Of a stretch of 64,000 nucleotides of DNA, positions 23,962 through 36,977 are shown piece after piece. Both the position numbers and the translations under genes were made by a program. Under the pieces are notes generated by a model. The model was given only the letters and a program-made list of their open reading frames with translations, was not told the DNA's origin and ran no database searches. Origin of the DNA: Agriotes lineatus (Eukaryota > Arthropoda > Insecta > Coleoptera > Elateridae); NCBI GenBank assembly GCA_940337035.1, contig OW679197.1, positions 37,950,466 to 38,014,465 on the forward strand, in the 5' to 3' direction. Position 1 is the first letter of the stretch. Each line of letters opens with the position of its first letter.

Positions 23962-25615
23962 TAATTACACGAAGATTTACAACATGATTACTTAAAAGCT
24001 AGCACACAACCAACTTCTTGTCGTGGGTTATTAAGTGCGTGAACAGATTTCTGTAGGTAGCTAGTATTTTGTCGGTTGAAGTTAACAGAAATCTACAATA
24101 TTGCTCTAAGTTGAAACCGGAAAGCTGTAACCCACTTAATGCCTCATCAATAATTACCTTAACTAAAAGAGGAAAATATTTATCAAAGCTGTTGGGGTAA
24201 AATATGTATTCAACCGTCAAAGTGTAATTCAGTTAAAATAAATCCATATAGTGGATTTTTTGAATTGAGAATATTTTTAAAATGCAAGTCCCAACTTGAA
24301 AAATAAGTTTCATGTTCAAATAATTGATTAACTGAGCTAGTTTTGGCCAACTAATTAATTAAGTTTTTAATACACCGGCTAAATAATACATAAGATAGAA
24401 CACATAACCTATAATATTTTAGGTTAAGTCAATCTGGCATATCAAGGAATAAAGTTTTATGCAAGATTAGGTAGAAGTACCTTGAATAAGGTCAACTGTT
24501 GCGAAAAATAATATTTCAAACATCCACAAATAAGTGTAACATTGCAATATAATATCCGTAGCATGTCATACGAGTACATGCGATTTTCACTGTCCATATT
24601 CAAAATTTCTATGGTAAACACAATTTCTAAAACAAATACTCATCTTGAAAATATTCACAAATTCTATATGATTGCAATCCTGAAGATCGTCTGCTATGGT
24701 GATTTCAATTTTTACGCCGCTTGTCGTGCTTAATGCAGGCTTCGACACTTTAGGCGGTTACGTTCCTATACGTTGATCAAATATATCCCAGCAGTGAGTT
24801 AGCCCCCAGTGAAATTTTACGCTATCCAAGAGTTCGCCCACACTCACTTCAAATTGCTGACCAATTCTTGCACCCAGCGCTGCGAGCGTGATCTCAGACG
24901 CATATTTTTCCCGGGAAATTACCGATAGGCTCCATTGCCCCAAAGAAAAGTGCAATTTCGTGCCTTTCGCTTTTCATAATCTATTAAGTTACACCTCTTA
25001 TTTCATTGTGTTTAGGGTGTGGTTTTCCTTGCAAGGGTGGACGTCAGTGACGTACCAGCTAGCAGTAAAGGTAGGTTTGTTGGGAAGAGAGCCGTCGACA
25101 TACACATTTACAATTCCAGGAAATACTGCAAATTATCATTTTCGAAGTTTCAACTTCTAAAAGGGTTCATGCATTTTGGGATAAGAACTTGCGGCGCTCT
25201 TAAGTAAAAAACATTTGGTATTTACGTAGATACCCTTAGCGTCTCGTGTTGCTCGTAATTTTCGATTATTATATAACACGCCTCCAAATATTTTATTCGT
25301 CAATATATACAGTTCTTGAATAAAGAACAGTTTAAATAGTGTTCATATTTTTTTTTCTATAGCACATGTTAAAGTGTGCTTTTATCAACTCAAAACAAAA
25401 GGTCAAGTTTTACTTTAACAGCAAGGGTAGATAAAGTAGCACTTTAACATCAAGGATAGATAAAGTAATTTAATTTTTAACTTTTGTTTAAATTAAATAT
25501 GACAGCTTCGTATTATCGTAGCAACTCAATTTAGCTACTGACATTTTGAAATGTGTTTGACTGTCATTATTTTCTTTTGAAATTGTTAAAGTTCTTGGTA
25601 TAGAAAAAAATATTG
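23962..25615. other. Intergenic, nothing recognised
   Basis: Short ORFs on both strands (for example 23999-24220 minus and 24888-25160 plus) show no recognisable domain. Confidence 0.45.
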
Positions 25616-25734
25616 TATTATACACGACGATAAAGTTATTTCTATCCACTCTTGAATCATTAACGTCTCGACTTCGTCTCGACGTTAAACGATTCACTCG
25701 TGGATAAAATTTAACTTTATCGTCTTGTATAATA
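25616..25734. repeat. 119-bp palindrome with CTTCG loop
   Basis: TATTATACACGACGATAAAG at the left is mirrored at the right end (CTTTATCGTCTTGTATAATA). The inner arms continue through TCCAC..TGAATCATTAACG to the tight centre GTCTCGACTTCGTCTCGAC. Nearly every base is paired. It is a foldback element or MITE remnant, similar in layout to those at 32168 and 33536. Confidence 0.75.
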
Positions 25735-26417
25735 AATTACTATTATTTAATTCAGTACCTTGATGTAGGGGTGTAAATAATTGTTAAGCAGTGTGAAACA
25801 CAATAATTAAATTTCTTTACAATATTTTCTTGAAATGCAATATTTAAGTATTTAAAAAAGTCAATATGTAGCTATAATAGCTTCACGACACAAAATAACG
25901 TAAACATTTGATATGAAACTGTTTTGTGAAGAGTCGTTCTAAACACTTTATTGGTAATTCTTTCCATTAAATAAAACTACCAAGAGATAATAACTGAAGC
26001 CTCACCATATATTATAATTAAAATCGAAATGGTATAAAAACTTTATTACCTAATATTGGCGTCTTAAGGAATCGATTTTGTATCCAGGGGAAACACATTT
26101 GTTAATTCGAGCTAATTACAGCGAATTTTGCATATATTTAACACTTGTTTCCATATTTCGACTTATAGAATAATGCGCGCTATTTTATCATTGTTTTCTT
26201 TTGCTTCTTCTTAGGTGTAGACAATACTGTTTGTTCTTGAAGTACTTAGGATATTTCCCGTCTCTTTCTAGACCACCCAGTGCTTCTTTTTCCTTGTGGT
26301 AATTTATAACATGCCATTGCTGTGATTCAATCGTTGTTGAACTTGCCGATTTCACTCCTTTCTTCGGTTATTCACTCACGCCACTATCGATTGCATGTTC
26401 GGAAGACTGTCATTTCT

Positions 26418-26700
26418 GTTTATTCTGACAGCTCTTTAATTTTTGATATTTTCGATCTTGCTTCGACACCATAGTTCGTAATGGGTCTTACCAATCTATT
26501 GTATATCCTTGTTTTTGTCTCTATTCGAATATTTAGATATTAGTTTTTCCAAAGAGTTATATTGAGGCATTCCGATGCTCTACTGGCGCTAACTTCGCTT
26601 TCTATATCTCGGTGATTACCGCTTATGAAGCCCAGGCAGTTAATATTCATTACTTATTCTACAATTTTATGATTAACCACCAACTTTCTAATTTATTGTT
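26418..26700 (-). pseudogene. Non-LTR reverse transcriptase C-terminal fragment
   Basis: The minus strand reads LGFISGNHRDIESEVSASRA, then a frame break, then TKTRIYNRLVRPITNYGVEA. This is the usual thumb pattern after YADD (YLG..I......EI..R...A, then K..IY..LVRPI.TYG.E) in RTE/Jockey-like LINEs. Neither the palm motifs upstream nor the remaining C-terminus can be followed. The ORF at 26688-26933 just upstream is not recognisable as RT. Confidence 0.65.
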
Positions 26701-26999
26701 TTTTTTGCAATTTCTATTTTTTTTCTGATATTTCCAACGAGCTTAGCCCACCCATCATAAGACGGGCCGTCAGTATTTTTTTCTTCTACTAACGTTATGC
26801 TCTCTTCTTCTTGTGTTAGAATAAAAATACTCGTTCTACAATGGCACAGTATCTGTTGTTTAATGTTGTGACGTTTGCTTCCTGCAAATTGAATTAGAAA
26901 TGTGGTAAACACATGTTTTAATTTGCACGGCACTATCTCCGCTGGTCTTCACAAGAAGTTACATGCAACCATATGCTCGCAGCATGACTTAACTAATCG

Positions 27000-28140
27000 C
27001 ACTAGGTGATCCACGTGGGGGCCAGCAACGTGCGAATTCGTCCAACCTCCTGTTTGCTCAACTTAGGTTCCCTTAGCTGAGCAAAGTAAAAGGAGGCCAC
27101 GAACGACTATAAGACAACGATGCCCGGACAGCCTCAGCCTCTTCTCTCTTTCCTTTCAGACTTGAATCGAGCACTATCCGAGAGCAGCCTTGGGACCTGG
27201 ATGGTCTACAGGCCCACATCCAATTGCCAGCTTTGCTTAATCCTGCTAAGCTAGTAGCCACTAACTCAGAACACGAAGGCACCAGCTTCCAACCTAGCTA
27301 GCACTCGGGGAGTCCCCGTGATTGTTTCATCCTGCGAAACGAGCTTACGTAAGACAATTTCTGATTGTCACCTATTCCCTAGAATTAAAACTGCCCGAGA
27401 ATGTTGACATCAGCTGAACCTGCCCTCGTTGCCTGGGTTAGTAAAACTCCTCACGCCCCAGTCCAGATATCCTATCCAATAACGTTACTTTCAAGGCGCA
27501 TAACGCTTGGAAAGTCATGTTTGGCAGTATTTGACTAACCGCTAATACCCTAATCTTTAAGTTCCAGAGCGCCTCCAAAATCACGGTGACGGGTTTTAAG
27601 AGTTTCCCTTAATAACTAAATGTTTCTTAGCCCGCATTCCACATTCGTATCGATTTAAATCGATAACAGCGTGAAACTGTCAATCCGAGTACCCTTAGAG
27701 TTGCTCGCTACTTGAAGGAGCTTCTTAAAGTAATAATTCGGCCTCCAGGTACTAGCATCAGATTCGCCGCAGACGACACTGTGCAACAAGGCTCGGCATA
27801 ATGATTAAATTTCGTCGGATTTAGGGCCGGCCACGAATTTCAAATTATCTGTCGATAAAGCGCCTATGGACCCATGCTATCTTACCTTGCAAGGTATTCC
27901 CGTCCATGCTTCGAGAACGGACTACCAGGTTCGCAATAGCACCGGCTGCCGCCAGATTCTGCAGTATTCAGCGCCCCCGAACTTTGGGCATAGCACCGTC
28001 TTGTAAGCACGCAGAAGGCGCCGGAAGATCACCTGCAGCCCAGTTCAGATGAGTGCGAAGACGTTCGCTCCACTCACCCCGTTCCTGCACCTCCAAACAT
28101 CTCCAATCCGAGCACTTTAAAGTAGAAATTCAGCCCCCAT
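27000..28140 (+). other. G+C-richer block, possible ancient RT remnant at 27700-27960
   Basis: This block stands out from its A+T-rich surroundings in composition. On the plus strand at about 27735-27795, PPGTSIRFAADDTV resembles the catalytic A/YADD block of a reverse transcriptase. Further on (27820-27900), TNFKLSVDKAPMDPC then GIPV resembles the segment that follows it. No continuous frame exists and upstream motifs were not found. The alternative is chance resemblance in an unrelated G+C-rich repeat. Confidence 0.3.
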
Positions 28141-31100
28141 TAACTTAACTTGATTAAAACCTGCAGCTGATGAAGTTAAAGTGCGACTTGCCTTCGTAGG
28201 ACCAACTTTTCGTGATTTTATAAACGTCACACCATATTTGCTTTTATCTTTCATAGAAGTCTTGTTCTATACAAAATCTTTATATACCAGTATTTTTTTT
28301 TCGTTCGCTGAACGTTTAAGCTTAGTTTTCCCATGACCAGCTCATTATCACTTCTAATACTAGTGGAATTTAAACAGTTTGCACCACTTACTTGTGTAAA
28401 AACAATCTAATAAAAAACTATTTTCCATTTACGTAGTTAATTCTAATTCAAATCTTTTTCCCTTTACTTTAATTACAGCGTTAGAAACGCCTCAAGAAAC
28501 GTGTATCGCCTTATTCGGGATTCCATTAAGTTTTCTCTAAAATTACTTTGAATTTTTCAATATTCATCATTTTGGGATTTTTAGCTTGATCTGCATGTAT
28601 ACCCATATAGTAATAGTCCAAAGAATTGAAATTCGAGGACCAGAAAGGCTTTTTTTTTGCTCACCAAATCTGGAAAAATGGCACTCTACCACACTCGTAA
28701 ATCGAAACGGCAAAACCACGTCGAACTTCACTCATTTTTTGGTCCTTCGAATCGGAAATAATTGACGCCATTTCCAATTTGTAATTCCTGGAGAAGGACG
28801 TCTGGGGTCACTAGTCAATTTACAATAATCCTCAAAGAAATTTCCGTACAACGGCAAGAGTTGAATATTCAAACTCCAAGAATTGCTCACAGAAAGCAAC
28901 AGCGCAAGGTTAGTGAGTCTTTGATTACATTGTTTCTCTAATTTCTTTAAATGTTCACTAGCATTATGTACATGGTTTATCTCATCTTTTTGTATGTTCA
29001 GAATGGCAACCGAATTAACAAATTTTATTCACAAAAAAATTTTAAAAGTAAAACAACCAAGTCTCCCACATTTTTTAATAGTATTGATCTGCCACGTAGC
29101 CAATTTAAATTGATAACTAGTTATGTTTGTACAAATGTACAAATACCCACAGGTAACGATTTTACCTGTAGCCACTAGCAGCACCGTAAGGGAGAAAGAC
29201 TAGTACGATAGCCACCTTTTCAATAACCATTTGATAACAACACAATAAATTTAAAAATTCAAATACATTTAGTTACAAACAAATGTGGATGCATTATAAA
29301 CCTAGTTCGATTAATAAAACGAATAAACACAACAATCAGATTTTTTAACGTGGCCACTGTACCACCCTGAATAATACAGTGGCCTCTACTTATAAGTTTA
29401 ATGGTAAGTTTAATATCCAGTGGTAGGCTTTACTAATGACACTAGCTGTAGCGCGCAGCGTATACAGCATTTAAAATGTAGGACTGCTGCACAGTAGACC
29501 ATTATCACAGAAATAATAAGGGTGTGTTTAAACGGACCGTGTGGGCGACCGTGGAACCATTCAGTAAGGCAGTAATGAATCCTCCTTATCATTATATGAA
29601 ATGCACTTGTGTTTGTAGTTTAAAAAAATACTTGTTTTCTGTGATAATATTCGTATTAAAAGTAATGGGAAGTTTCATTAGAAAAACCCGAAAATAGTAA
29701 ACCGTTGAATGAAGCCTTAGTACCTTTTCCGGTTTAACACAGCATGTATAGTCTGTTCAGTAAACATAAAAACACAAAGTGGCCTTTGATTTCCAAAATT
29801 TCATGAGTGTACTTCCAGAATTTATCTTTGTCTAGGAATGTACTTACAAAAATTTACTAAAATAAATAGGTTAAGGGTATGACATCTTCTTCCCATCTAT
29901 GATAAATGTTGTAATTACCAACTTTTATGGATATTATACAAATACTGTGTTGGAAACTATTGACGTAGCGTTTAATAATACGTTTATTACATTTTATTAA
30001 ACTTCAGGTGAGAATTTCTAGAAAAATATCTACTTTGACACTGACAATGGGAAATATTAATTGTCATTTTTAAATTCAAATCTGTCTGTATACAGTTGTG
30101 GGAATCTTTGCAAAACAAAAAACAGAATCCCTAGTACAAAAATTATATGCAGATGCCAACTTATTTTTTTTAAATGTTTTGTGTTTACTGAATGCCCTAT
30201 AGTGCTGTGCATTATTATAGAGGTATGATGATTTGATACCAAATAGCAGTAAGACAAAAAAATCCCTAAAAAATGAATAAGTAAACCATTTTCTTACAAA
30301 AATTAATACCCACGAAAATTATTTTAACAAACATTGTAAGATGATAAATTTACTTCAAGAAAAAATACATTTTAAGTTCTACTTGTTCCTTCAGGATGTT
30401 TTGGAAGTGGTAGAGTATTTCGATATGAAAAGTTCTTTCCATGTCATCGTAAAAATGTAACTGCTTATTTATCATAGGTGTTAAAAATATCTATGATTTT
30501 TGCTGCATAAAACTGTGAGGTCGCTTTTGTAGTAAGTTTTGCTACAAGAAATGAGTTTACTTGGATCATGGGCATATTCGTGTATTGATCAGATATTTTA
30601 TATAACTCTGAAAATCGATCTACATCATCATATGTATGTATAATGTTAGACATCTCAATATATTACTACTGCTTTGCTCACTGGATTGATCTTTCTTTGC
30701 GTTGCTAATTTTAGGTTCCTTTAAAATAAAAAAAATCAGAGATTTTTAACTCCATTTTGTCTACCTTTTTTTTTAAAGTTCCCCTATCTAAATAATACGG
30801 TTCTAGGAACTTTTTCGAGGCGTTCGTCCAAAGTACCTATAACTTCTGTTAGCAACACGAAGAACAGCTGCTGATGATAGAGGATAAAATTTATTTCTCA
30901 TAAGCGGCAACACAAATTTAGAATTTGGAAGCGACTAAACAAGAAATGTAAATTAATCTTCCCTTAAAGTTTTGCTAAAGTGTCATAATTAAACCTGCAA
31001 TCTTTATGATTGCCACAAAGGTAAACATATTGCGTTGGTACAGCCCTTTTTTAAATTTTCCAATATTCCATTGCTTAAACAGAAATAATACACAAAGTAA

Positions 31101-32167
31101 TAATTACATAAATATAGGAATTACATTTAACTACGAATACTCATGTTGTTTGTAAAATTATCTTGTAGGAATAGTGAAACACACTGGCACGTCTCCAGTT
31201 TTTGGAGTACAAGCAACAATTATAGGTTTGCGAAGCTGCAGCCGTCGTGATTAGATTAATTTGACAAAAAGGTGTAAGCCAGACATAAAGTAATTAAAAC
31301 CGGGAGATGCAATCACAGTTTAATTGCACTCGCCTGCGGTGGGTGCGTTCGGCATTGCTTGTCACTGGCCACGCTAAATTATTATTTTCTACCAGCAGCC
31401 AGATAAATGCATCCGAAGAATCCTTTGTGTTCGTAACAAGGCTTTAAAATTTAATTACCGGATAAATTCAACTCACTCTGTTGCGCATTTTGAGCATGCA
31501 TGGCAAAATAACGTGCTGCTTCGTAGCTACAACAGATTTTTTATACGTCACTGCACTACAATAAGAACACCTTTGCACCTTTTCGATTTATAATGAAGTT
31601 ATAGCAATCCCATGTAAAAGCTAATCACGAAATTGCAGGTTGACGTTAGAACGTGCCCTAACACTACTTGGTTATGTTTTAAACAACCAATATTCAAAAT
31701 GAAATTTAAAAAAGGGTTCCAAAAATTGCTTTATATGGAAACGATTCCAAAATTAGGACAGAAATATCAAGTATTACTTCTGGAAGAAAAACATTATTTG
31801 TGATACCAGCAGCTTCTACGTTTTTCTATTTTATCGAATAATACATTTATAATTGTTGATTTTGTCATATTGGCTTCGATTCGCCATTTATTTAGTCAAT
31901 TCTCTAGGAGGTTGAAATAAGTTTATTCACAACCATATATGTAATAAGGTGATTACTGACTTTTAAAATTAGCTATTAAACTTTCCAACCGGTCGGAAAA
32001 GTTGTTGCTACGGCAGCGGATGGAAAATAATCAATTGCCGACCGCTGTCTAGGTAGGGACACTGAAAATATCGTTCATCCATTCATGCGCGCCACAACCA
32101 GTCGAATCATAATATAATAATTTTTCCAATTATTGTGTTGAATAAAGTGGTTGTGAATAAAATAGTA
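28141..32167. other. Intergenic, no supported gene
   Basis: Four kilobases of A+T-rich sequence without a recognisable domain, RNA gene or long repeat. Short ORFs such as 28951-29178 plus and 30057-30257 minus look like chance frames. Confidence 0.45.
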
Positions 32168-32270
32168 TACATACCACATACCACGAGATAAAGTTGACTT
32201 CGACGCTTCGCGTCTCGATTAACTACTTAATCTCCCGACAGTAATGAAACACTTTCCACCTCGGTATGTA
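32168..32270. repeat. Palindrome with CTTCG loop
   Basis: GAGATAAAGTTGACTTCGACGC (32185 onward) is mirrored by GCGTCTCGATTAACTACTTAATCTC around a TTC centre. Weaker outer pairing involves CATACC and GGTATG. The layout matches the palindrome at 25616-25734. Confidence 0.6.
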
Positions 32271-32537
32271 ATATACCATTATACATTTTCAGAAGCAATC
32301 ACTGGATTTTCGTGAGACGCTAGGATGACAGTGTTGTAAGCATATGTAGCTCTCAAAAATATGCCGGGTGGCTGATATGTTCGCTGCATACAAACTGTAG
32401 AGTATAGAACCGATAACACTTCTTTTTGGGACCCCCAGAGTGCATACTAGTAAGATCTGAAAATTCTTCCTGAAACTTTACTCGAAAATATTAGCCTGTG
32501 TAGTATGATTTTAAAATTCGATATGTTGTTACCGTCA

Positions 32538-33108
32538 AAATAGGTATTAACGCCACAAAACAGACCCTCAAGTGGACAAAACAAGGCCCCACGCTTTTGA
32601 GCCAAATATTTTACCCACAGAAACGACTTTAACGACATAAAAACGACACAATCAAGAACTTTAACCGGATACGTACCCCCAACCCCATTACGATGGACAG
32701 TAACAAAAGATTGCTCCGACTTGGGAACAGTCAGTGAGAGGGCAGGTTTTTTACGATATTTGAATAAGGGCTACAAACGAGATAAAAGATGTTAAATATT
32801 GATACGCCAGCACATTCGAACTAAATCGGGAAAAACATAATCAACAACACAGGTAAACGCACTCTGAATGTGGAAGCGAGTGATTCACCTTTCTACTTCT
32901 ACCTTGGCACAGCTTGAGGTAGCGACTGCACAGCCGAATTGAACCTATCTTTCGTTACACTTGTTTACAATCCATCTGATTTCCTGTACAAAACACAAAA
33001 AGGCATGCAAAATGCAAACACCAATGAAAAACGTATATAATTAATAATAAATTCTATTAAAGTAAAAAAGTATGTAAATAACAATAAACATGGAAATGTT
33101 TACTGCTT
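32538..33108 (+). repeat. Unclassified ~2-kb repeat, left part of an interrupted copy
   Basis: This segment aligns with the left ends of the copies at 40199 and 49585. Shared blocks include CAAGTGGACAAAACAAGG against CAAGCGTGTAAAAAACAAAA, ACGACTTTAACGACATAA, TTGATACGCCAGCACATTCG, GAATGTGGAAG and CCTTTCTAC. Homology stops near 33108 and resumes at 36978, at the equivalent place in the other copies. I therefore read the two pieces as one element split by later insertions. No coding capacity is seen. It is more diverged than the other copies. Confidence 0.65.
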
Positions 33109-33149
33109 ACAGTTAAAAATAATAATAATAATAATGTGTTTTTTGCACT

Positions 33150-33646
33150 TCCGGGACTAAAGTTGATACTTTAGTCCCCGTAAACAGGGACTAAAGTAGA
33201 TCATTTAATCCCTAGGGACTAAAGTAACTCATTTAATCCCTAGGGACTAAAGTAAAAATGATACCGTAACTATGGTAAATTTATGTACACACGAGGTTAG
33301 TAGGTTAGGTTTTGTTTGTCATCTGACACACACTGACGTAAAACTTAACCTGCAAATCTCGAATTTGACATATACTGACAATACACTTCAGTACTGCCAA
33401 CTGATTCAGGCTATCCAGGACCTGCTGCAATTCAGTTTGTAATAAATTATAATTGTCAGTTTCCAAATTGACAGATTCCAAATTTTGGAAATGTTTGATG
33501 ATAATGTTCCCAAAAGTGCAAAAAATAGCGTATATACCTCGGGACTAAAGTGCCTAAATCCCTTGAGTGGTTATTGCTCTCGGGCTTCGCAGTCGAGGCA
33601 ACAAACTCCACTCGCGGGATTAAATGGTGCACTTTAGTCCCTCAGG
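33150..33646. mobile_element. Compound palindromic element with GGGACTAAAGT ends
   Basis: The left end CCGGGACTAAAGT and the right end ACTTTAGTCCCTCAGG are inverted. The left side holds a small GGGACTAAAGT/ACTTTAGTCCC hairpin and two tandem 28-base units (33187-33242, GGGACTAAAGT...TTTAATCCCTA). The right side (33536-33646) is itself a palindrome around a CTTCG loop. The middle (33290-33370) carries GAGGTTAGTAGGTTAGGTTT and its mirror, shared with the element at 10013. Noncoding and non-autonomous. Confidence 0.65.
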
Positions 33647-33734
33647 ATATAATATACTATTATTTCCCCAAAATTAAAGTACATAAGAAAAGAAAATTGT
33701 TATGCTAACAAAAAACTGATAATATATAATAGGG

Positions 33735-35575
33735 AATCCACAAGGTATAAGTTCAAGCGCATTGCCTGGTCTTCCACCTAACCTTGAAAAATTAATAACA
33801 ACAATATCAATCCCAAAATGCCTAAAACGACTTTAAAATTAAAATTAAAATGTAAAAAATTAAAAATTAAAAATTCTGCAATTAGCACAGCATAGCTCAC
33901 AGCACTAAACCTCACAAAAAACAAATAAAAAGAACTAAGTAATTAGATATGCTGGTATAAAATTAAGCCGTCTAGTGATGCAGCATCCGCTATTTAGGTT
34001 GGAGAGTTTTGCTAATTTACACGATAAAGACATTTTTTAAACAAATTAATTGAAAGATTTTTCATGTAGACCGGTAGGGAATTATGAACTTTTGATATTC
34101 GATACCGAAAATTTCGTTCGAAAAAAGCTGTTTTGTGACAAGGTCGCATGATGGTGTGCTTGAATCTAATATTGATATTGTGAACGTCTTGTCTAAAAGA
34201 TAATTTTTTGTGTAAATAAATTGGAATCTTGTCAATAATAATTTTATGAAATAATGTTGCCCTTAATAACTTTCTGGTTTGCCATAGAGAGCCAACCAAT
34301 TTTATGCCGCTTATATGATATGTGATCATATTTTCGAATGCCGAAGATACGCCTCACGCAAGAATTCTGAACCCGTTGGATTCGATTAGCTAAATCCTGA
34401 GTAATACATGAACCATACATGACTGAACCATATGAAAAATGTGAAAAAACAGTACTTTCACAAAGTGTTAGTTTTAATTTTGTTGGATAAATACTGCAAG
34501 TGAGGATAGATTAATTTAAGGTTCATGTAGGCTTTTTTAATGTAATTAGTTATTTGAGAATGAAATCGAAAGTTGTCAATAATTAAACCCAAATTACGAG
34601 CCTCATTGACTATTGGGATAGTGACACCACTCACTGATAAATTAACATTATCTTTTAAAAGATCTACATATTGTTTATTTCTAAATAACAAAATAACGGA
34701 CTCCTTAGGATTCAGTTTCAATGAATGCTTTTCAGAAATTTCAGCAATAGTCATTAAGTCTTGATTACTGGTAATATTTAATAATGCGCGTTGACTATCA
34801 CTGATACTGAAGGAATAATACATTTGAGTATCATCGGCATACATTTGCATACTACAAGTTTCAACAAATTTATAGAAGGTGGATGTATAAATAATAAATA
34901 AAAGTGGCCCCAGGATCGAACCCTGCGGAACGCCCCTAGTAGTCTCTCTGGAATCAGAATAACGATTACGCAACTTCACCCTTTGCATTCGATTACTTAA
35001 ATAGTGAGAAAGCAACATGATAGAATTATTCGAGAGCCCAATCTATCGAAGAATGGAAATTAGCACAGTGTGATCGATAGTATCGAAAGCCTTACTAAAG
35101 TCAAGTAAAATCAAAATAGATACGTTGTCGCTGTCTGTAGCTGCAATTAAATCATCAATAACATTCAAAAGTGCAGTTGTGCAACTATGATCTGGGCGAA
35201 AACCAGATTGAGATGAAGGAATTATATGAAAGTTAATTAAGTCTTCTCTAAGTTGAATATCTATTATCTTTTCCATAACCTTTGACATTGCCGGAAGAAT
35301 ACTAATAGGGCGTAAGTCTTTAAAGTCAGTAGGATTCGGTACCCTTGCAATAGGTATGATAATAGCATTCTTCCAAATTGAAGGAAATGTGTTAGTAAAA
35401 AAACAATGATTAATAATATGAGTAATGTAAGGCAATATAAGTGGGCAGCTGTATTTGATTATTTGTAGGTTGATGGTATCTGATCCTGTAGAATTACTCC
35501 TTAAGCTGTCGATAATCAACGCAACCGTGAAACCATTTTTCGGCGTTGCTCGAATGTTTTCTCCACATACCAATT
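33735..35575 (-). pseudogene. CR1/Jockey-like LINE relic with reverse transcriptase
   Basis: The minus-strand reading is PISILPAMSKVMEKI, SGFRPDHSCTTALL, LLDFSKAFDTIDH (first catalytic Asp), then a frame change near 35030. It continues RGVPQGSILGPLLF, MQMYADDTQMYYSF (catalytic Asp pair intact), LNPKESVILLF and LGLIIDNFRFHSQI. A further break near 34450 is followed by the C-terminal domain ending RNFRYRISKVHNSLP. The 5' half (endonuclease and ORF1) is absent, and the sequence ends at about 35575. The A+T-rich stretch 33735-34010 fits a 3' UTR. Three disrupted frames make it inactive. Confidence 0.85.
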
Positions 35576-36945
35576 ATTTCAGGGCCAGCCTGTATATTGT
35601 CTTTGCATAATAATCAGCTCGTATTTCGAATTATTTCAATTTATCTGGGAAACCCAAAAACTTCCGCGCGCTTATCGCGAGGTCGCAGCGTCCAGCTGTC
35701 TTCGTTAGTTGGCCGAATGCGCTTGCATTATTTTCCTGCACCTCGAAGAAGCGACTTGCTTCTAAAAAAGTTTCGTTTGTGCTTTATTACGCCACGGCGA
35801 TTAATTTTGAAGGGCTGATAGTTTTTATTCAGGTACGATTGAGATTTTCTGTTTGCTATTCTCGTATTAATTATGTTTCTTTAGCTCTTAATTGACAGTT
35901 TAACCCAAGAATTTAATCTTGGAAGCAAGGTTGCTGTCCTAATTTAAATTTTCAACACCTGCTAACGTCCTACCTAGCTCCTGCAGTTTGGGAATGGCTT
36001 TGCTGCAATTACTGACGCATCCACGGTGCTTTTAACCACCGGGTATAGCAGCTCCCGGCCAGCTTTTGTCTAACCGCAACTTATGGGCGTTGGAAGTTAG
36101 TGATACTTTTGTGGTAATACTACCCTAAAAGTGGACGGACTCCCTGCTTTCAAGCAAATTCGGGCTGGTTATTCTAGGATTAAACCTTATATATCTAATT
36201 ATCACCGATATTTGAAATTTAAATTCGTACATTCCATTATTATTATTATCAATATTTAAAGTTTAAATTTGTACTTTTCATTATTACTAAAATGTAAAGT
36301 TCAAACTCATACATTCAATTATTTTTAATATTTGAAGCTTAAATGCGTATATTTAATTATGATTAATATTTAATGCTACAATTTGTAAAAGGAGCATTCA
36401 CGTTTTTTGCTTTCAATAGGCTGAACAGAAAGGTTTTATTAAATGACAGCGATATGCATATCACTCGAGTTACCTTGTGGTTACAATTAATTTAATAACC
36501 CAAAAGGGGTTCTTGATCTTGGGGCGTGTTGCAACCTTTAATTAATTTGCACATTTCTATTATTATTACATTATTTATGATCAAATTATTTTAATTATTT
36601 AATATTGAGTTACCATTACAGACTACAAGATTATTTAGTAGTTAATAAATAAATGCTAATTCACTTGTAGTTAATTATATTATTCGAAATCATCTGACTA
36701 CTGGCGCCCATATCTTTTTTGAAGTCTTTGCAGGGTACACAGCTGGTAGTTTGAACCCACAACCATATTGCCGAATTTGAGTTAGTTTAGCATGCGCGGT
36801 AAGTGAAAATTTTTTAGAGCTTCCGTGTAGTACTTACTTTAAGGAGGTTAATCTGCGATTTTTACTACCATTGATTATTTTATCTAATTAATCGCAGGTC
36901 AGCTTCTTTATCGTAACAACCGTAGACACATCTACTTGCTTGAAG
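35576..36945. other. Noncoding filler of the nest; includes the body of a truncated LINE
   Basis: No gene is recognisable. The right end runs into an (AATA)n tail at 36946-36976, so an unknown part of this stretch may be the 3' UTR of a plus-strand LINE. A degenerate tandem repeat lies at 36208-36372. Confidence 0.4.
36208..36372. repeat. Degenerate ~40-bp tandem repeat, four units
   Basis: Units beginning near 36208, 36251, 36290 and 36328 share the pattern ATATTTGAAATTTAAATTCG then TACATTCCATTATT, with many substitutions. Confidence 0.55.
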
Positions 36946-36976
36946 TTAATAAAGTTAATAAATAAATAAATAATAA
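36946..36976 (+). repeat. (AATA)n LINE tail at an insertion junction
   Basis: TTAATAAAGTTAATAAATAA and further AATA units stop exactly where homology to the ~2-kb repeat resumes (CAAAAGAG at 36978). The other copies read CAAAAGAGGTTAG or TCAAAGAGGTTAG there. This marks the 3' end of a plus-strand LINE insertion. Confidence 0.55.
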
Positions 36977-36977
36977 G

